This document shows positions 9,329-16,825 of a stretch of 64,000 bases of DNA, in pieces. Below the pieces are notes generated by a model, which was not told where the DNA came from, did no database searches, and worked only from the letters and a program-made list of their open reading frames with translations. Every line of letters begins with the position of its first letter. The stretch's first letter is position 1. The DNA lies in contig NZ_CP139003.1 in assembly GCF_044597725.1 (NCBI RefSeq), positions 1,612,001 through 1,676,000 on the forward strand, written 5' to 3'. Source of the stretch: Bermanella sp044597725. GTDB taxonomy: Bacteria; Pseudomonadota; Gammaproteobacteria; Pseudomonadales; Oceanobacteraceae. The position numbers were made by a program, and so were the translations under genes.

Positions 9329-12282
9329 CTCCCCCTAATATTCACACAATTAACTTCCCTGTGGGCATAAATATTTTAGCCGGTAATTCGCTTTTTGTAG
9401 GGGCCGACATTTCACAAGAGCCCACCCGCTATTACGCTGAAGAGTCCCCCATGACCGAATACATGGCCCCCAACGACTATGACGGCGATGGCAATATTGA
9501 TAGTACGCAACGGGGGTATATTAACGAAGAAGGCATTTTTGTAGCGGATGAATCCGCACAAACCTATGGCGTCTTTTTAAGCAGCTATGCAAGGCCCGAT
9601 GGCCAGCCAAGCTTCATGCGCGCCATTGATGTGCAAAAAGATTATCGCAATAAAGGTTTATTACAAAACCTAAACAAAGATGACTTAATGGATACCGATT
9701 TATTGGTATTCCGAGAATCCACCGGTCAATTGATTACCGAGCGCTCGGGCCTGAATATTGAAGATTTAAGACGCAGCGGATTAATTGACAATATCGTACA
9801 AGACGGAAACGGGAATTTTAGCTATACCATCGCCATTCGTAGCCCCGAAGATTCATTTGCGGTACGCAGCCGTCGGTTTGCATTTGATAAATGGCAAGCT
9901 GAAAGCAAAATAAACCCAGCTTTACATTCCCAACAATCGGACTTTTTGCGAGTAGGTGAGCAGCTACGCATTGTTGCCATCAACCGAGCCACAGGCTACA
10001 TGGGCACCGTAACCACCGAACTAACCGGCACGCAAATAGGGGGCGATGTCTCGGTTTATGTGCCCCCCATCGTAATGGGCCCACCTAATTTAAAAGTATG
10101 GGCCACACGTCGTTACGAACTCAATGGCGCACAAGCAGGCAGTGATCGAGAAAAACGCACCATCAGTAACGAAGGCGCGGCCACCAACGACGATTACCTG
10201 ATCGAAGTGCATACCCAATGGCTAGACACCAATGGCTTCCCCTTACCCGCAGGTTTAAAAGGCCGTGGCTTTACCGGACGCTTAGTCAAAGTCAGTGCCG
10301 ACCCAGCCACCACGACCGACCCATACAATACCAACGTACAAGAGTTCGCCATCGACCCCGGCACGCAACTGCAAGTACTAAAATTTGGGGAAGGGGAAGC
10401 GGGTAAATACCACTATCACGTACAAGTGAGTGGCCAAACCGATGCCGAAAACAACGACTTTGCCACGGGTAATCACACAGGGGTGCTTAGACACAGACCC
10501 AATAAATACGTGCCCGTAAAAGTGCCGTTGTTTGATGAAACCATCACCAACGTTAATAAAATCTTACAACAGCAAAACAACGAAGACGCCAAAGGCACCG
10601 ATGCCGCGTTCAATTGGGCGTATCGTCCTGAACTGAGCTTTTCGGTAGTAGACCTCGAAGTCAGCTCCATCCAACTGACCGACGACGAAGACGACACCCT
10701 CGAACTGGTCGACTCAACCGACCCCGTGATCAGCTCCGCCGACAGCGCAGTGGAAGTGTTCTTCAAATTAATGGAATCGGAATTTGATCGCATCACCCCA
10801 CTCGATGGCGAACAAACCTTCATCCTCGCCCTCGGGGAAGAAGAAATTGAAATCAGCGCCAGCCAAGACGAAAGCGGCGCCATTACCTTCACCAATTTAG
10901 AACACCTCGCCCACATCAAACCCGAGGATTATTTTAGCATCCGCTTATACCTCAACGAAGACTCACAAAACGTATTGTGGGACTGGGCGTTTAAAGTTGA
11001 AGGTATTAATTTAATTACTTCAGGAGATGACGAAAGTCGTGATAAGCAATCTTTTATCATCTGTGAAGTGGTTCAGGCCAATAGCGGTACTTGTGAATTA
11101 CAGGATAGTATCAAAGCTGAGCTAGTGGGAAGTTTGGACGATGATGATATTATCACTTGGAAAGTAGAAGCACTAAAAGGTAATATGGCTACAGATGACT
11201 TAGACTCAAGCTCAAACGATACCAATAAACCTTATATGTACGGCAAAACCAAAGCTCACAAAATCAGTGCATATGTTAATAGTAATTGGAGTAACATTGC
11301 AGGACAGGGAGCTGGATTAGGGCGATATAGTGAACCATTTCAAACAACTAATTTGCTCTATAAAAATGCGAAATACTTTAGTTTCAAGCCAGATATGAGA
11401 GATGAGCCTCATTTGCCTACTGGGCATCATACTGGAGTGAAACCGGGAACAAAAAAGACAGATGTTTGGCGTCGGAATCCTCATATTGCTTATAAGGTAA
11501 CAGCGACGGTTAAAGGTAAAGAGTACAGTGCTGTAACAAAAATGGATCATAAAGATGTAATTCGACAAGAGTTTATTAATCATATTACATCTGAAGCAAC
11601 AGATATTACTGACATTATAACTGTCCCCGCACGTGATGATCTAAAAAGCAAAATAGCGCTAGGCTCAATTCTAGCTGGAGACTGGGGGCAACCTTATTAT
11701 GACTATGTATATGACAAGCATTTAGTTTTGTTATCAACAAAAGCCAAAACAGCGTTGAATGCGGAACCAGCACACACATTCACGGTGCCTGCCACTACAA
11801 ACACCGACACACTGTCTGCAGGTAATGTTCTATCAGATAAGTTGAGAATGAATAGTGCGTGGCGTAATCCAGAACGCAACGAGAGAATAACCGATAACGC
11901 TACCAGTCGCCATATGGTAGGAAGAGCGGTAGACTTGGGAGCGTCAGGTGTTCCTTTATATGGTTCTGGTACTACTAATCGAGCCAAACTACTGTGGCAA
12001 TTATGGCGGGCGATAGATGACACTAATAGCGTTCAGAATGGAATACAAATACGCTGGATATTAGAAAATGCAGATGGGGGCGATAGAACGAGCCATGGGG
12101 GGTTAAATAGTGTTTACTTGTTACAAGGAGGAACTGCTGTAAGGTCGGTTCCTAGTAATTTTGATGCTACCGATAGACGTGACTCTAGTGGTGCCTTGAT
12201 TCCAGATGGAATACCAGATATTTTCAACTGGGCGTCACATATTCACTTAGAAACAATGCCAACTCGTGGCTCAGGGTATTAA
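9319..12282 (+). CDS. C3: N-terminally truncated type C protein with M15-like peptidase C-terminus
   Basis: The frame encodes about 988 residues from the first ATG, but there is no signal peptide, no recognisable ribosome binding site and no promoter; the first 330 or so residues of C2 are missing. Bases 9334-10993 equal the C2 constant arm. From 10994 the sequence is new, more AT-rich, and ends in a domain with SRHMVGRAVDLG (His at 11911, Asp at 11932) and SHIHLE (His at 12244). This is the SxHxxGxAxD...HxH zinc signature of M15 D-Ala-D-Ala peptidases (VanY/MepA type). The result resembles an orphan effector cassette displaced from its delivery N-terminus. It may be silent, or expressed from a cryptic start. 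Confidence 0.7.
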   Translation: MESSPPNIHTINFPVGINILAGNSLFVGADISQEPTRYYAEESPMTEYMAPNDYDGDGNIDSTQRGYINEEGIFVADESAQTYGVFLSSYARPDGQPSFMRAIDVQKDYRNKGLLQNLNKDDLMDTDLLVFRESTGQLITERSGLNIEDLRRSGLIDNIVQDGNGNFSYTIAIRSPEDSFAVRSRRFAFDKWQAESKINPALHSQQSDFLRVGEQLRIVAINRATGYMGTVTTELTGTQIGGDVSVYVPPIVMGPPNLKVWATRRYELNGAQAGSDREKRTISNEGAATNDDYLIEVHTQWLDTNGFPLPAGLKGRGFTGRLVKVSADPATTTDPYNTNVQEFAIDPGTQLQVLKFGEGEAGKYHYHVQVSGQTDAENNDFATGNHTGVLRHRPNKYVPVKVPLFDETITNVNKILQQQNNEDAKGTDAAFNWAYRPELSFSVVDLEVSSIQLTDDEDDTLELVDSTDPVISSADSAVEVFFKLMESEFDRITPLDGEQTFILALGEEEIEISASQDESGAITFTNLEHLAHIKPEDYFSIRLYLNEDSQNVLWDWAFKVEGINLITSGDDESRDKQSFIICEVVQANSGTCELQDSIKAELVGSLDDDDIITWKVEALKGNMATDDLDSSSNDTNKPYMYGKTKAHKISAYVNSNWSNIAGQGAGLGRYSEPFQTTNLLYKNAKYFSFKPDMRDEPHLPTGHHTGVKPGTKKTDVWRRNPHIAYKVTATVKGKEYSAVTKMDHKDVIRQEFINHITSEATDITDIITVPARDDLKSKIALGSILAGDWGQPYYDYVYDKHLVLLSTKAKTALNAEPAHTFTVPATTNTDTLSAGNVLSDKLRMNSAWRNPERNERITDNATSRHMVGRAVDLGASGVPLYGSGTTNRAKLLWQLWRAIDDTNSVQNGIQIRWILENADGGDRTSHGGLNSVYLLQGGTAVRSVPSNFDATDRRDSSGALIPDGIPDIFNWASHIHLETMPTRGSGY
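9334..10993 (+). repeat. Constant arm of C genes, copy 2
   Basis: Direct repeat of 4041-5700 on the same strand, about 5.3 kb apart. Recombination between the two would delete or duplicate the C2 tail, S2 and P2. Confidence 0.92.
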
Positions 12283-12291
12283 GGTTTAAAT

Positions 12292-13152
12292 ATGATGAAA
12301 TTAACTGTTATAGCGTTATTAATGTTTGTCTCTACTTCGAGCCTTGCTTTTGATCGTGAGGCTATCGAGTCTAGACTGTATGTGGCTTCAAATTTTAAGA
12401 GTTCAGGACAAACAGTTGGTGATAGAATTGAGGAACTAGATAAAATTCAATCTGAAATAGATTTTGAGCTAGAAAAAGGTACGATTGATTCTGAGTTATT
12501 GTTCTTAAAAGGGATGGTAATAAGGCAATACGCTTATACTATTGAAGACCCTTTAACGAATCAGGATCTTAAGAAATTAAAATCTATTGGAAAGGAATCT
12601 GATAGGTGGCTAATGAAGTCACTTGAAAACAATATTGATGAGTTATCTTTAGATCAGCTGTATATAATAAAAAAATCAGGTAGTCAGCTAGCTGTTAAAA
12701 CTATAGATAAAATACTCGAAAAGGATAAAAGATTGATAGGAGAGGATAATCGAATTGTCGAGCTGAAAAGGCAAAAAATAGATAATTTAATTCGTCTTGG
12801 TCGTTTTGATGAAGCTAGAAAAGAAATGGAAGAAACAAATCAAGAGCATCCCACTTTTAAAAGTGCGGAGTGGGATGAGGCTTTTGAGGGGCAAATAGTA
12901 GAAGTAAAAGAAAAGATGGCAGAGCAAGAAGAGGAGCCACCAGTAGAGGCGGAAATTAAAGATACTAGTATAAAAAATGATGAAGTAGAATCAGTTGTCG
13001 ATGAAGCACCTAAAAAGGAAGTTGGCTTAAATCCGAAACCTGAGGAAGTGAAAATAATACTAATTGATAATAGATACTGGCCATTCTTGTTAGCGATATT
13101 GGCGGTTATTGGGTTATATCTCTATAGCCGAAAGAAACAAAAGAAAAAGTAA
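12292..13152 (+). CDS. Exported membrane-anchored partner of the M15 module (candidate immunity)
   Basis: 286 residues beginning 10 bases after C3 (ATG at 12292, or ATG at 12295). It has a Sec signal peptide (about 1-19, ending SLA), a long charged alpha-helical region with a TPR-like stretch (RLGRFDEARKEMEE), an acidic Glu/Pro linker, then one C-terminal transmembrane segment (YWPFLLAILAVIGLYLYS) and a basic end (RKKQKKK). The topology therefore puts the helical domain in the periplasm, anchored in the inner membrane. Base composition is markedly more AT-rich than neighbours, like the C3 variable tail, so the two probably moved together. No family is recognised. Immunity to a periplasmic peptidase is inferred from position and topology only. 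Confidence 0.65.
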   Translation: MMKLTVIALLMFVSTSSLAFDREAIESRLYVASNFKSSGQTVGDRIEELDKIQSEIDFELEKGTIDSELLFLKGMVIRQYAYTIEDPLTNQDLKKLKSIGKESDRWLMKSLENNIDELSLDQLYIIKKSGSQLAVKTIDKILEKDKRLIGEDNRIVELKRQKIDNLIRLGRFDEARKEMEETNQEHPTFKSAEWDEAFEGQIVEVKEKMAEQEEEPPVEAEIKDTSIKNDEVESVVDEAPKKEVGLNPKPEEVKIILIDNRYWPFLLAILAVIGLYLYSRKKQKKK

Positions 13153-13158
13153 AAACTA

Positions 13159-13182
13159 AAACGGGCTGAGGCCCGTTTTTTA
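13159..13182 (+). terminator. Rho-independent terminator
   Basis: Stem AAACGGGC / GCCCGTTT with loop TGAG, followed by a T run. It differs from the terminator after the P genes. Confidence 0.9.
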
Positions 13183-13274
13183 TTAGATATAGGAAATATT
13201 ACGTTGTCGAATATTCGACCCATGTGCAGGGTCTGCTTCTTCGACGACTTATCTGAAGTCCAGAAAGTCGTTTT

Positions 13275-13742
13275 ATGGCGAGCAAACTTAATGACGGCGA
13301 TATTAATAATAATGACGTCCCCGACTTTGCTGAATTCGAATACATCACCCCAAAAGGCCGAAAAATAGACGTAAAACTGGTGCCCATGGTTGTTGAAATT
13401 CCGGCACACGTTGATTTTAGTACCGCCACCATGCTTATAGAATATGATGGCTCCGATCCTCAAGCCATAGAAAAAGTGAATATCGGAAGCCCAGATAACC
13501 CAGTCTGGCAGTATACCCCGGCGGACGGTTTACAACGACTCTGGATAAAAGATGCCGTTGATAAACGTATTCCTAAAGGAGTAGAAAATGCGGGTGACTA
13601 CATCACCCCCAATCATCCTTACACCCTGATGCAGCTTGGGTTTGAAGAACAAAAACGGACCCAAGTTTTTTATATTGAGGCGATACGTCAAACAGAAGAT
13701 AGAGGCGCTGCGATGTATGTGGAGTTGGAGTACGACCAATGA
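13275..13742 (+). pseudogene. Detached C-terminal module of a type C gene
   Basis: An open frame of 155 residues without signal peptide. From LNDGDINNNDVPDFAEFEY onward it aligns along its whole length with residues 925-1074 of C2, but with clear divergence (ITPKGRKIDVKL against IDAKGQQYIKKL). Homology to C2 begins near 13287; the preceding bases after the terminator are not homologous. Its TGA overlaps the S3 ATG exactly as C2 overlaps S2, so this is the original C tail of cassette 3, cut off from its N-terminal part when the M15 module and its partner were inserted. It may still be translated and couple translation into S3. Confidence 0.75.
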
Positions 13743-15829
13743 AAAACTTTGTATTTAGTATGACTGTTTTATTGGTGACAGTGTTTAGCTCTTATGGATA
13801 TGCGGTTGTAGAAAGGACACCGCATTTTATTACCCTTAAATCCAATGAGATTAAAGCGTTCGCAGCACTGCCAAAAACAAAAGAAATAAAGGCAGAAAGC
13901 AATGAAATCGAATCAGAGGACTTCACAACTAATAAAGAAGTCTTATTTAGAATCGTAGGGGGCATGAGGCTACGCATAGCCGTGGAAGAAGGTATCCTCT
14001 CGGCCGATGAAAAGCAGTACCTAGATCGCGTTACATGGCAAATGGATACGGAAGGGCGACAGTGCGATAACTTCGAATACCAAGATAACAACACCAACTG
14101 CGAAACCCTAGCGGCAGATACAGAAACGGATGCCGAATTAGAAACACATGTTATCTATAACCCGCCCAGAAAAGAATATTACATGCACTGGGAACCCAAG
14201 GAGTGGGACAACGCCGTAGACGTACAAGGTACACTCACCATCACGTTTACCTCGCCCTTGGTGCCAGAACGCAAAATCCCGTTTAGAATCAAAAGTCGAG
14301 AAATAAAAGCGGAAACAGTTGCCCTAGAAGGCAGTGATGTGGCCATGCTGGAGCAGATGCTTTGGCAGATGGGGATTAGTCCTCAGATGCCAAGTAATGC
14401 ATCACAGCCCAACGCCGGCAAAGATGGTGCTAGAATTGCGAGTAATAGAGGCAGTAGTGGCGCAGGAGCAATTAATACTACTTCATGCACCGGGGGCGCG
14501 GCAGATGACCGCTCGGAATTTTATTCAGGTTGGGCTAGTTGCGCAGCGGCAGCTGTATCAACAGAGGGTATGCTTCGACGTTTTCAAGGTAGAAGCTTTG
14601 ATGTCAAAAATAACCTTGGCGGTTACACTGACGATGGCAATATAAATGGCACCTTAAATCAAGCAACTCTTAGTCAGCTGAAAAGAGTTTGGAAGCACTA
14701 CGTTAATGCTGTAAACAATAATAATGGGGGCGCTATGCTAGTGTCCGATATTCCTCAAAGCACTTGGAATAAAACAGTGAAGTTGCTTACGGATGATATA
14801 AGCATTCCATATAACGGAAATAGCAACTATACAATCTCCAAAACATACGAATCCGACGACCATCAATTAGTGGTGCAAAACTTTCCAGAAGAAGCGGACG
14901 ATCTCTCTGTGGAAGATGTAATTAGAGCATGGACTCAACAAGAAAGTGAAGGAATTCACTGGGGTGGCGGTACATATCACGTCACACCTTATCGTATGTA
15001 TGAAGGTTCTGCTGATGAACAAGGTAGTATGGGCTTTAATCACATAGTATGGAAAAGACTATATGGTGTTGAGGACGATTGTGATGAAATTCGCGGATAT
15101 ATTGGTGATACAAGTAACGTCAATATGTATGACCCAGTCAATAGTCTTTACGGGTTGATCGTTGCTGGTGCACATAAAAACTGTAATTATTCACACGGTT
15201 TATATCTTGCTTTTGGCAATAAAGACTATCAATTAGATATTCCAGAAGACCAGCGGCCAGTTAAGTATTGTTTCGAAAACCCTGATAGTAATACGAGTTG
15301 CGTCGATCAAGAGACTGTCACAAAACACGACTTTGCAAGTGAAAAAGATACGGGTATTTACGCTTTAGGCAAAGCAATGGCTGGTTACAATGCTGGAACT
15401 GGGTATCCTACTAGTCACTACTTTGGTGAAAGAATGCTGTTGAGCAGTCGCTCGACGTCTGGCGACGGCTCATATGTTAAAACCAAGTTTGGTTATTGGA
15501 TGGCTATTAAAAAACATACGCAAACAGACAATAGGCCGGGATATATTCCGTATATGACCTTTATCTGGCCAAGCGGCCAAACAGGATTAGATCTTAATGG
15601 TGATGGCATCATTACCTACGACGATCCATCAACCCCAGATGTTATTGAGGGTATGGTCGATGGTAAACAAGAAAGCACTGAGCCATGGTGTTATGCATAC
15701 GGGGAGAAGGAATGGATGGATCCGTTGACTATAATAGAGCCAGGAAGACCTGATAGGGATGCAAAAATTGAAGACTACGAAGATAATGCGCAAGACAATA
15801 TTGATAAAAGGTTGAGTTGTAATGAATAA
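13739..15829 (+). CDS. S3: secreted transglycosylase-like protein
   Basis: 696 residues with a signal peptide (about 1-22, ending GYA). Residues 110-216 are the constant region shared base-for-base with S1. The variable half has a peptidoglycan-binding-like remainder (EGMLRRFQGR, then LNQATLSQLKRVW), an SLT-like core with candidate catalytic Glu402 in WTQQESEG, GSMGFNHI, and AMAGYNAGTG with Tyr550, then WCYAYGEKEW near the end. A DLNGDGIITYDD calcium-loop-like motif lies close to the C-terminus. It is the full-length guide for what S1 has lost at the window edge. It overlaps P3 by 8 bases, the same overlap as S1-P1. Confidence 0.78.
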   Translation: MKNFVFSMTVLLVTVFSSYGYAVVERTPHFITLKSNEIKAFAALPKTKEIKAESNEIESEDFTTNKEVLFRIVGGMRLRIAVEEGILSADEKQYLDRVTWQMDTEGRQCDNFEYQDNNTNCETLAADTETDAELETHVIYNPPRKEYYMHWEPKEWDNAVDVQGTLTITFTSPLVPERKIPFRIKSREIKAETVALEGSDVAMLEQMLWQMGISPQMPSNASQPNAGKDGARIASNRGSSGAGAINTTSCTGGAADDRSEFYSGWASCAAAAVSTEGMLRRFQGRSFDVKNNLGGYTDDGNINGTLNQATLSQLKRVWKHYVNAVNNNNGGAMLVSDIPQSTWNKTVKLLTDDISIPYNGNSNYTISKTYESDDHQLVVQNFPEEADDLSVEDVIRAWTQQESEGIHWGGGTYHVTPYRMYEGSADEQGSMGFNHIVWKRLYGVEDDCDEIRGYIGDTSNVNMYDPVNSLYGLIVAGAHKNCNYSHGLYLAFGNKDYQLDIPEDQRPVKYCFENPDSNTSCVDQETVTKHDFASEKDTGIYALGKAMAGYNAGTGYPTSHYFGERMLLSSRSTSGDGSYVKTKFGYWMAIKKHTQTDNRPGYIPYMTFIWPSGQTGLDLNGDGIITYDDPSTPDVIEGMVDGKQESTEPWCYAYGEKEWMDPLTIIEPGRPDRDAKIEDYEDNAQDNIDKRLSCNE
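14066..14386 (+). repeat. Constant arm of S genes, copy 2
   Basis: Gap-free, nearly identical to 1-321. The switch to divergent sequence falls at the same codon. Confidence 0.9.
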
Positions 15830-16793
15830 CTTTAGACAAATTATATACTGCTTGTTTTTATGTGTTTGGTCTATTAATGCACTCGCGGATCTTGACATGG
15901 GGTTCTCTAGAAGTGAAAGGCTTAAACTTTTCCAGGATATCAAAGAAGAATATGGATATAGACCTTTCATGCTCGTTGAAATAGAGAGTGATACTTATTT
16001 TGGCATGTCGAGAGATGGTAAAGGTTTAGCTCTGTATGATTTGACAGTAAATAATTTAGTTGAAGGTTGGCCACTTAATCGCTGGTCCGAGGAACTAAAA
16101 GATCAAGCAGTTTCTGATATGTATCGCATACAGAATGATCCTAAATATGCTCAAGAGTATTCTCATAGTCCTTTTCAGTCATTTGACCCAAATTTCCAAC
16201 AGCCACCTGTTATGGGGTGTTATTCAGAAGCACCACTTCGTTATGGTGATATGGATGAGGATGGGAAAAACGAAGTTGTATTATTCCTCGGTCATAAAGA
16301 CGAGGTGTTAGACTTGGTATTGTTCTCTCCAGAACATGAAGCCATTGAATTCTCTGTTCGCCTGATACTATCCGATGCCACTGATTTTGACTATGGTGAG
16401 CGTTTTGAGTATCAATACGCCACTAACCACTATATGAACAAAACCGCTCGTCCTGGGAAACATATTTTTGCCAAAGTGTTTATTGGTGAGTTTGACGGTA
16501 ATGAAAATAAAAAGGACATTCTTGTTTGGCGAAAGCACTACCGAAGTTTGCCAAAGTCGAGTAGCAAAAAAGGGTTTGAACTCGTAAGAGATCATTATCA
16601 ATTTTATACTCAGGCTGACAAAGGCTATAAGCTTCAAATATCGTTAGAAACGCAGATTCAGCAATGGCTTTCAGAAAACAACCTCACATGGCAAAAAGGC
16701 TTCCCGTCTAAAAGCGAATGCAAAGGGCAAGAAGGGGAATTAATCCCTGAAATGCACGATCCGCTATTGAATGACCCGGATGTAGTAAAATAA
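15822..16793 (+). CDS. P3: secreted FG-GAP/VCBS-like partner of S3
   Basis: 323 residues with a signal peptide (about 1-22, ending ALA). It has the family marks: EGWPLNRW, RYGDMDEDGKNEVVLF, GEFDGNENKKDILVWRK and the shared C-terminal tail (from TWQKGFPSKSECKGQEGELI). The middle differs from P1 and P2. It starts inside the S3 stop region (ATG at 15822, S3 stop TAA at 15827), giving tight coupling. Function is not established; it is the cognate partner of S3 by position. Confidence 0.7.
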   Translation: MNNFRQIIYCLFLCVWSINALADLDMGFSRSERLKLFQDIKEEYGYRPFMLVEIESDTYFGMSRDGKGLALYDLTVNNLVEGWPLNRWSEELKDQAVSDMYRIQNDPKYAQEYSHSPFQSFDPNFQQPPVMGCYSEAPLRYGDMDEDGKNEVVLFLGHKDEVLDLVLFSPEHEAIEFSVRLILSDATDFDYGERFEYQYATNHYMNKTARPGKHIFAKVFIGEFDGNENKKDILVWRKHYRSLPKSSSKKGFELVRDHYQFYTQADKGYKLQISLETQIQQWLSENNLTWQKGFPSKSECKGQEGELIPEMHDPLLNDPDVVK

Positions 16794-16823
16794 AACCATT
16801 AAAGCACGCTGAGCGCGTGCTTT
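16678..16823 (+). repeat. Shared 3' arm of P genes, copy 3
   Basis: From ACCTCACATGGCAAAAAGGC to the terminator this matches the tails of P1 and P2. It marks the right boundary of the cassette locus; the next gene is on the opposite strand and unrelated. Confidence 0.85.
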
Positions 16824-16825
16824 TT
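16801..16825. terminator. Terminator shared by P3 and the almA-like gene
   Basis: Stem AAAGCACGC / GCGTGCTTT with a T run on the plus strand and, read from the other side, a short T-rich flank. It lies between two converging genes and touches the stop codon of the minus-strand gene. Confidence 0.8.

Noticed and set aside
5180..10919. Two nearly identical 148-residue minus-strand frames at 5180-5626 and 10473-10919
   Set aside because: They are reverse-strand shadows of the duplicated constant arm; their similarity follows from the repeat and they have no signals of their own.
13199..13432. Minus-strand frame in the gap before the detached C module
   Set aside because: It is antisense to the homologous C-tail sequence and has no ribosome binding site.
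1..16825. Prophage or transposon as origin of the cassette locus
   Set aside because: No integrase, transposase, terminase, capsid, tail genes, tRNA attachment site or terminal inverted repeats are visible.
1..16825. Type VI secretion or classic CDI/Rhs locus
   Set aside because: No VgrG, PAAR, Hcp, CdiB, filamentous haemagglutinin repeats or YD repeats; the similarity is only in modular logic.
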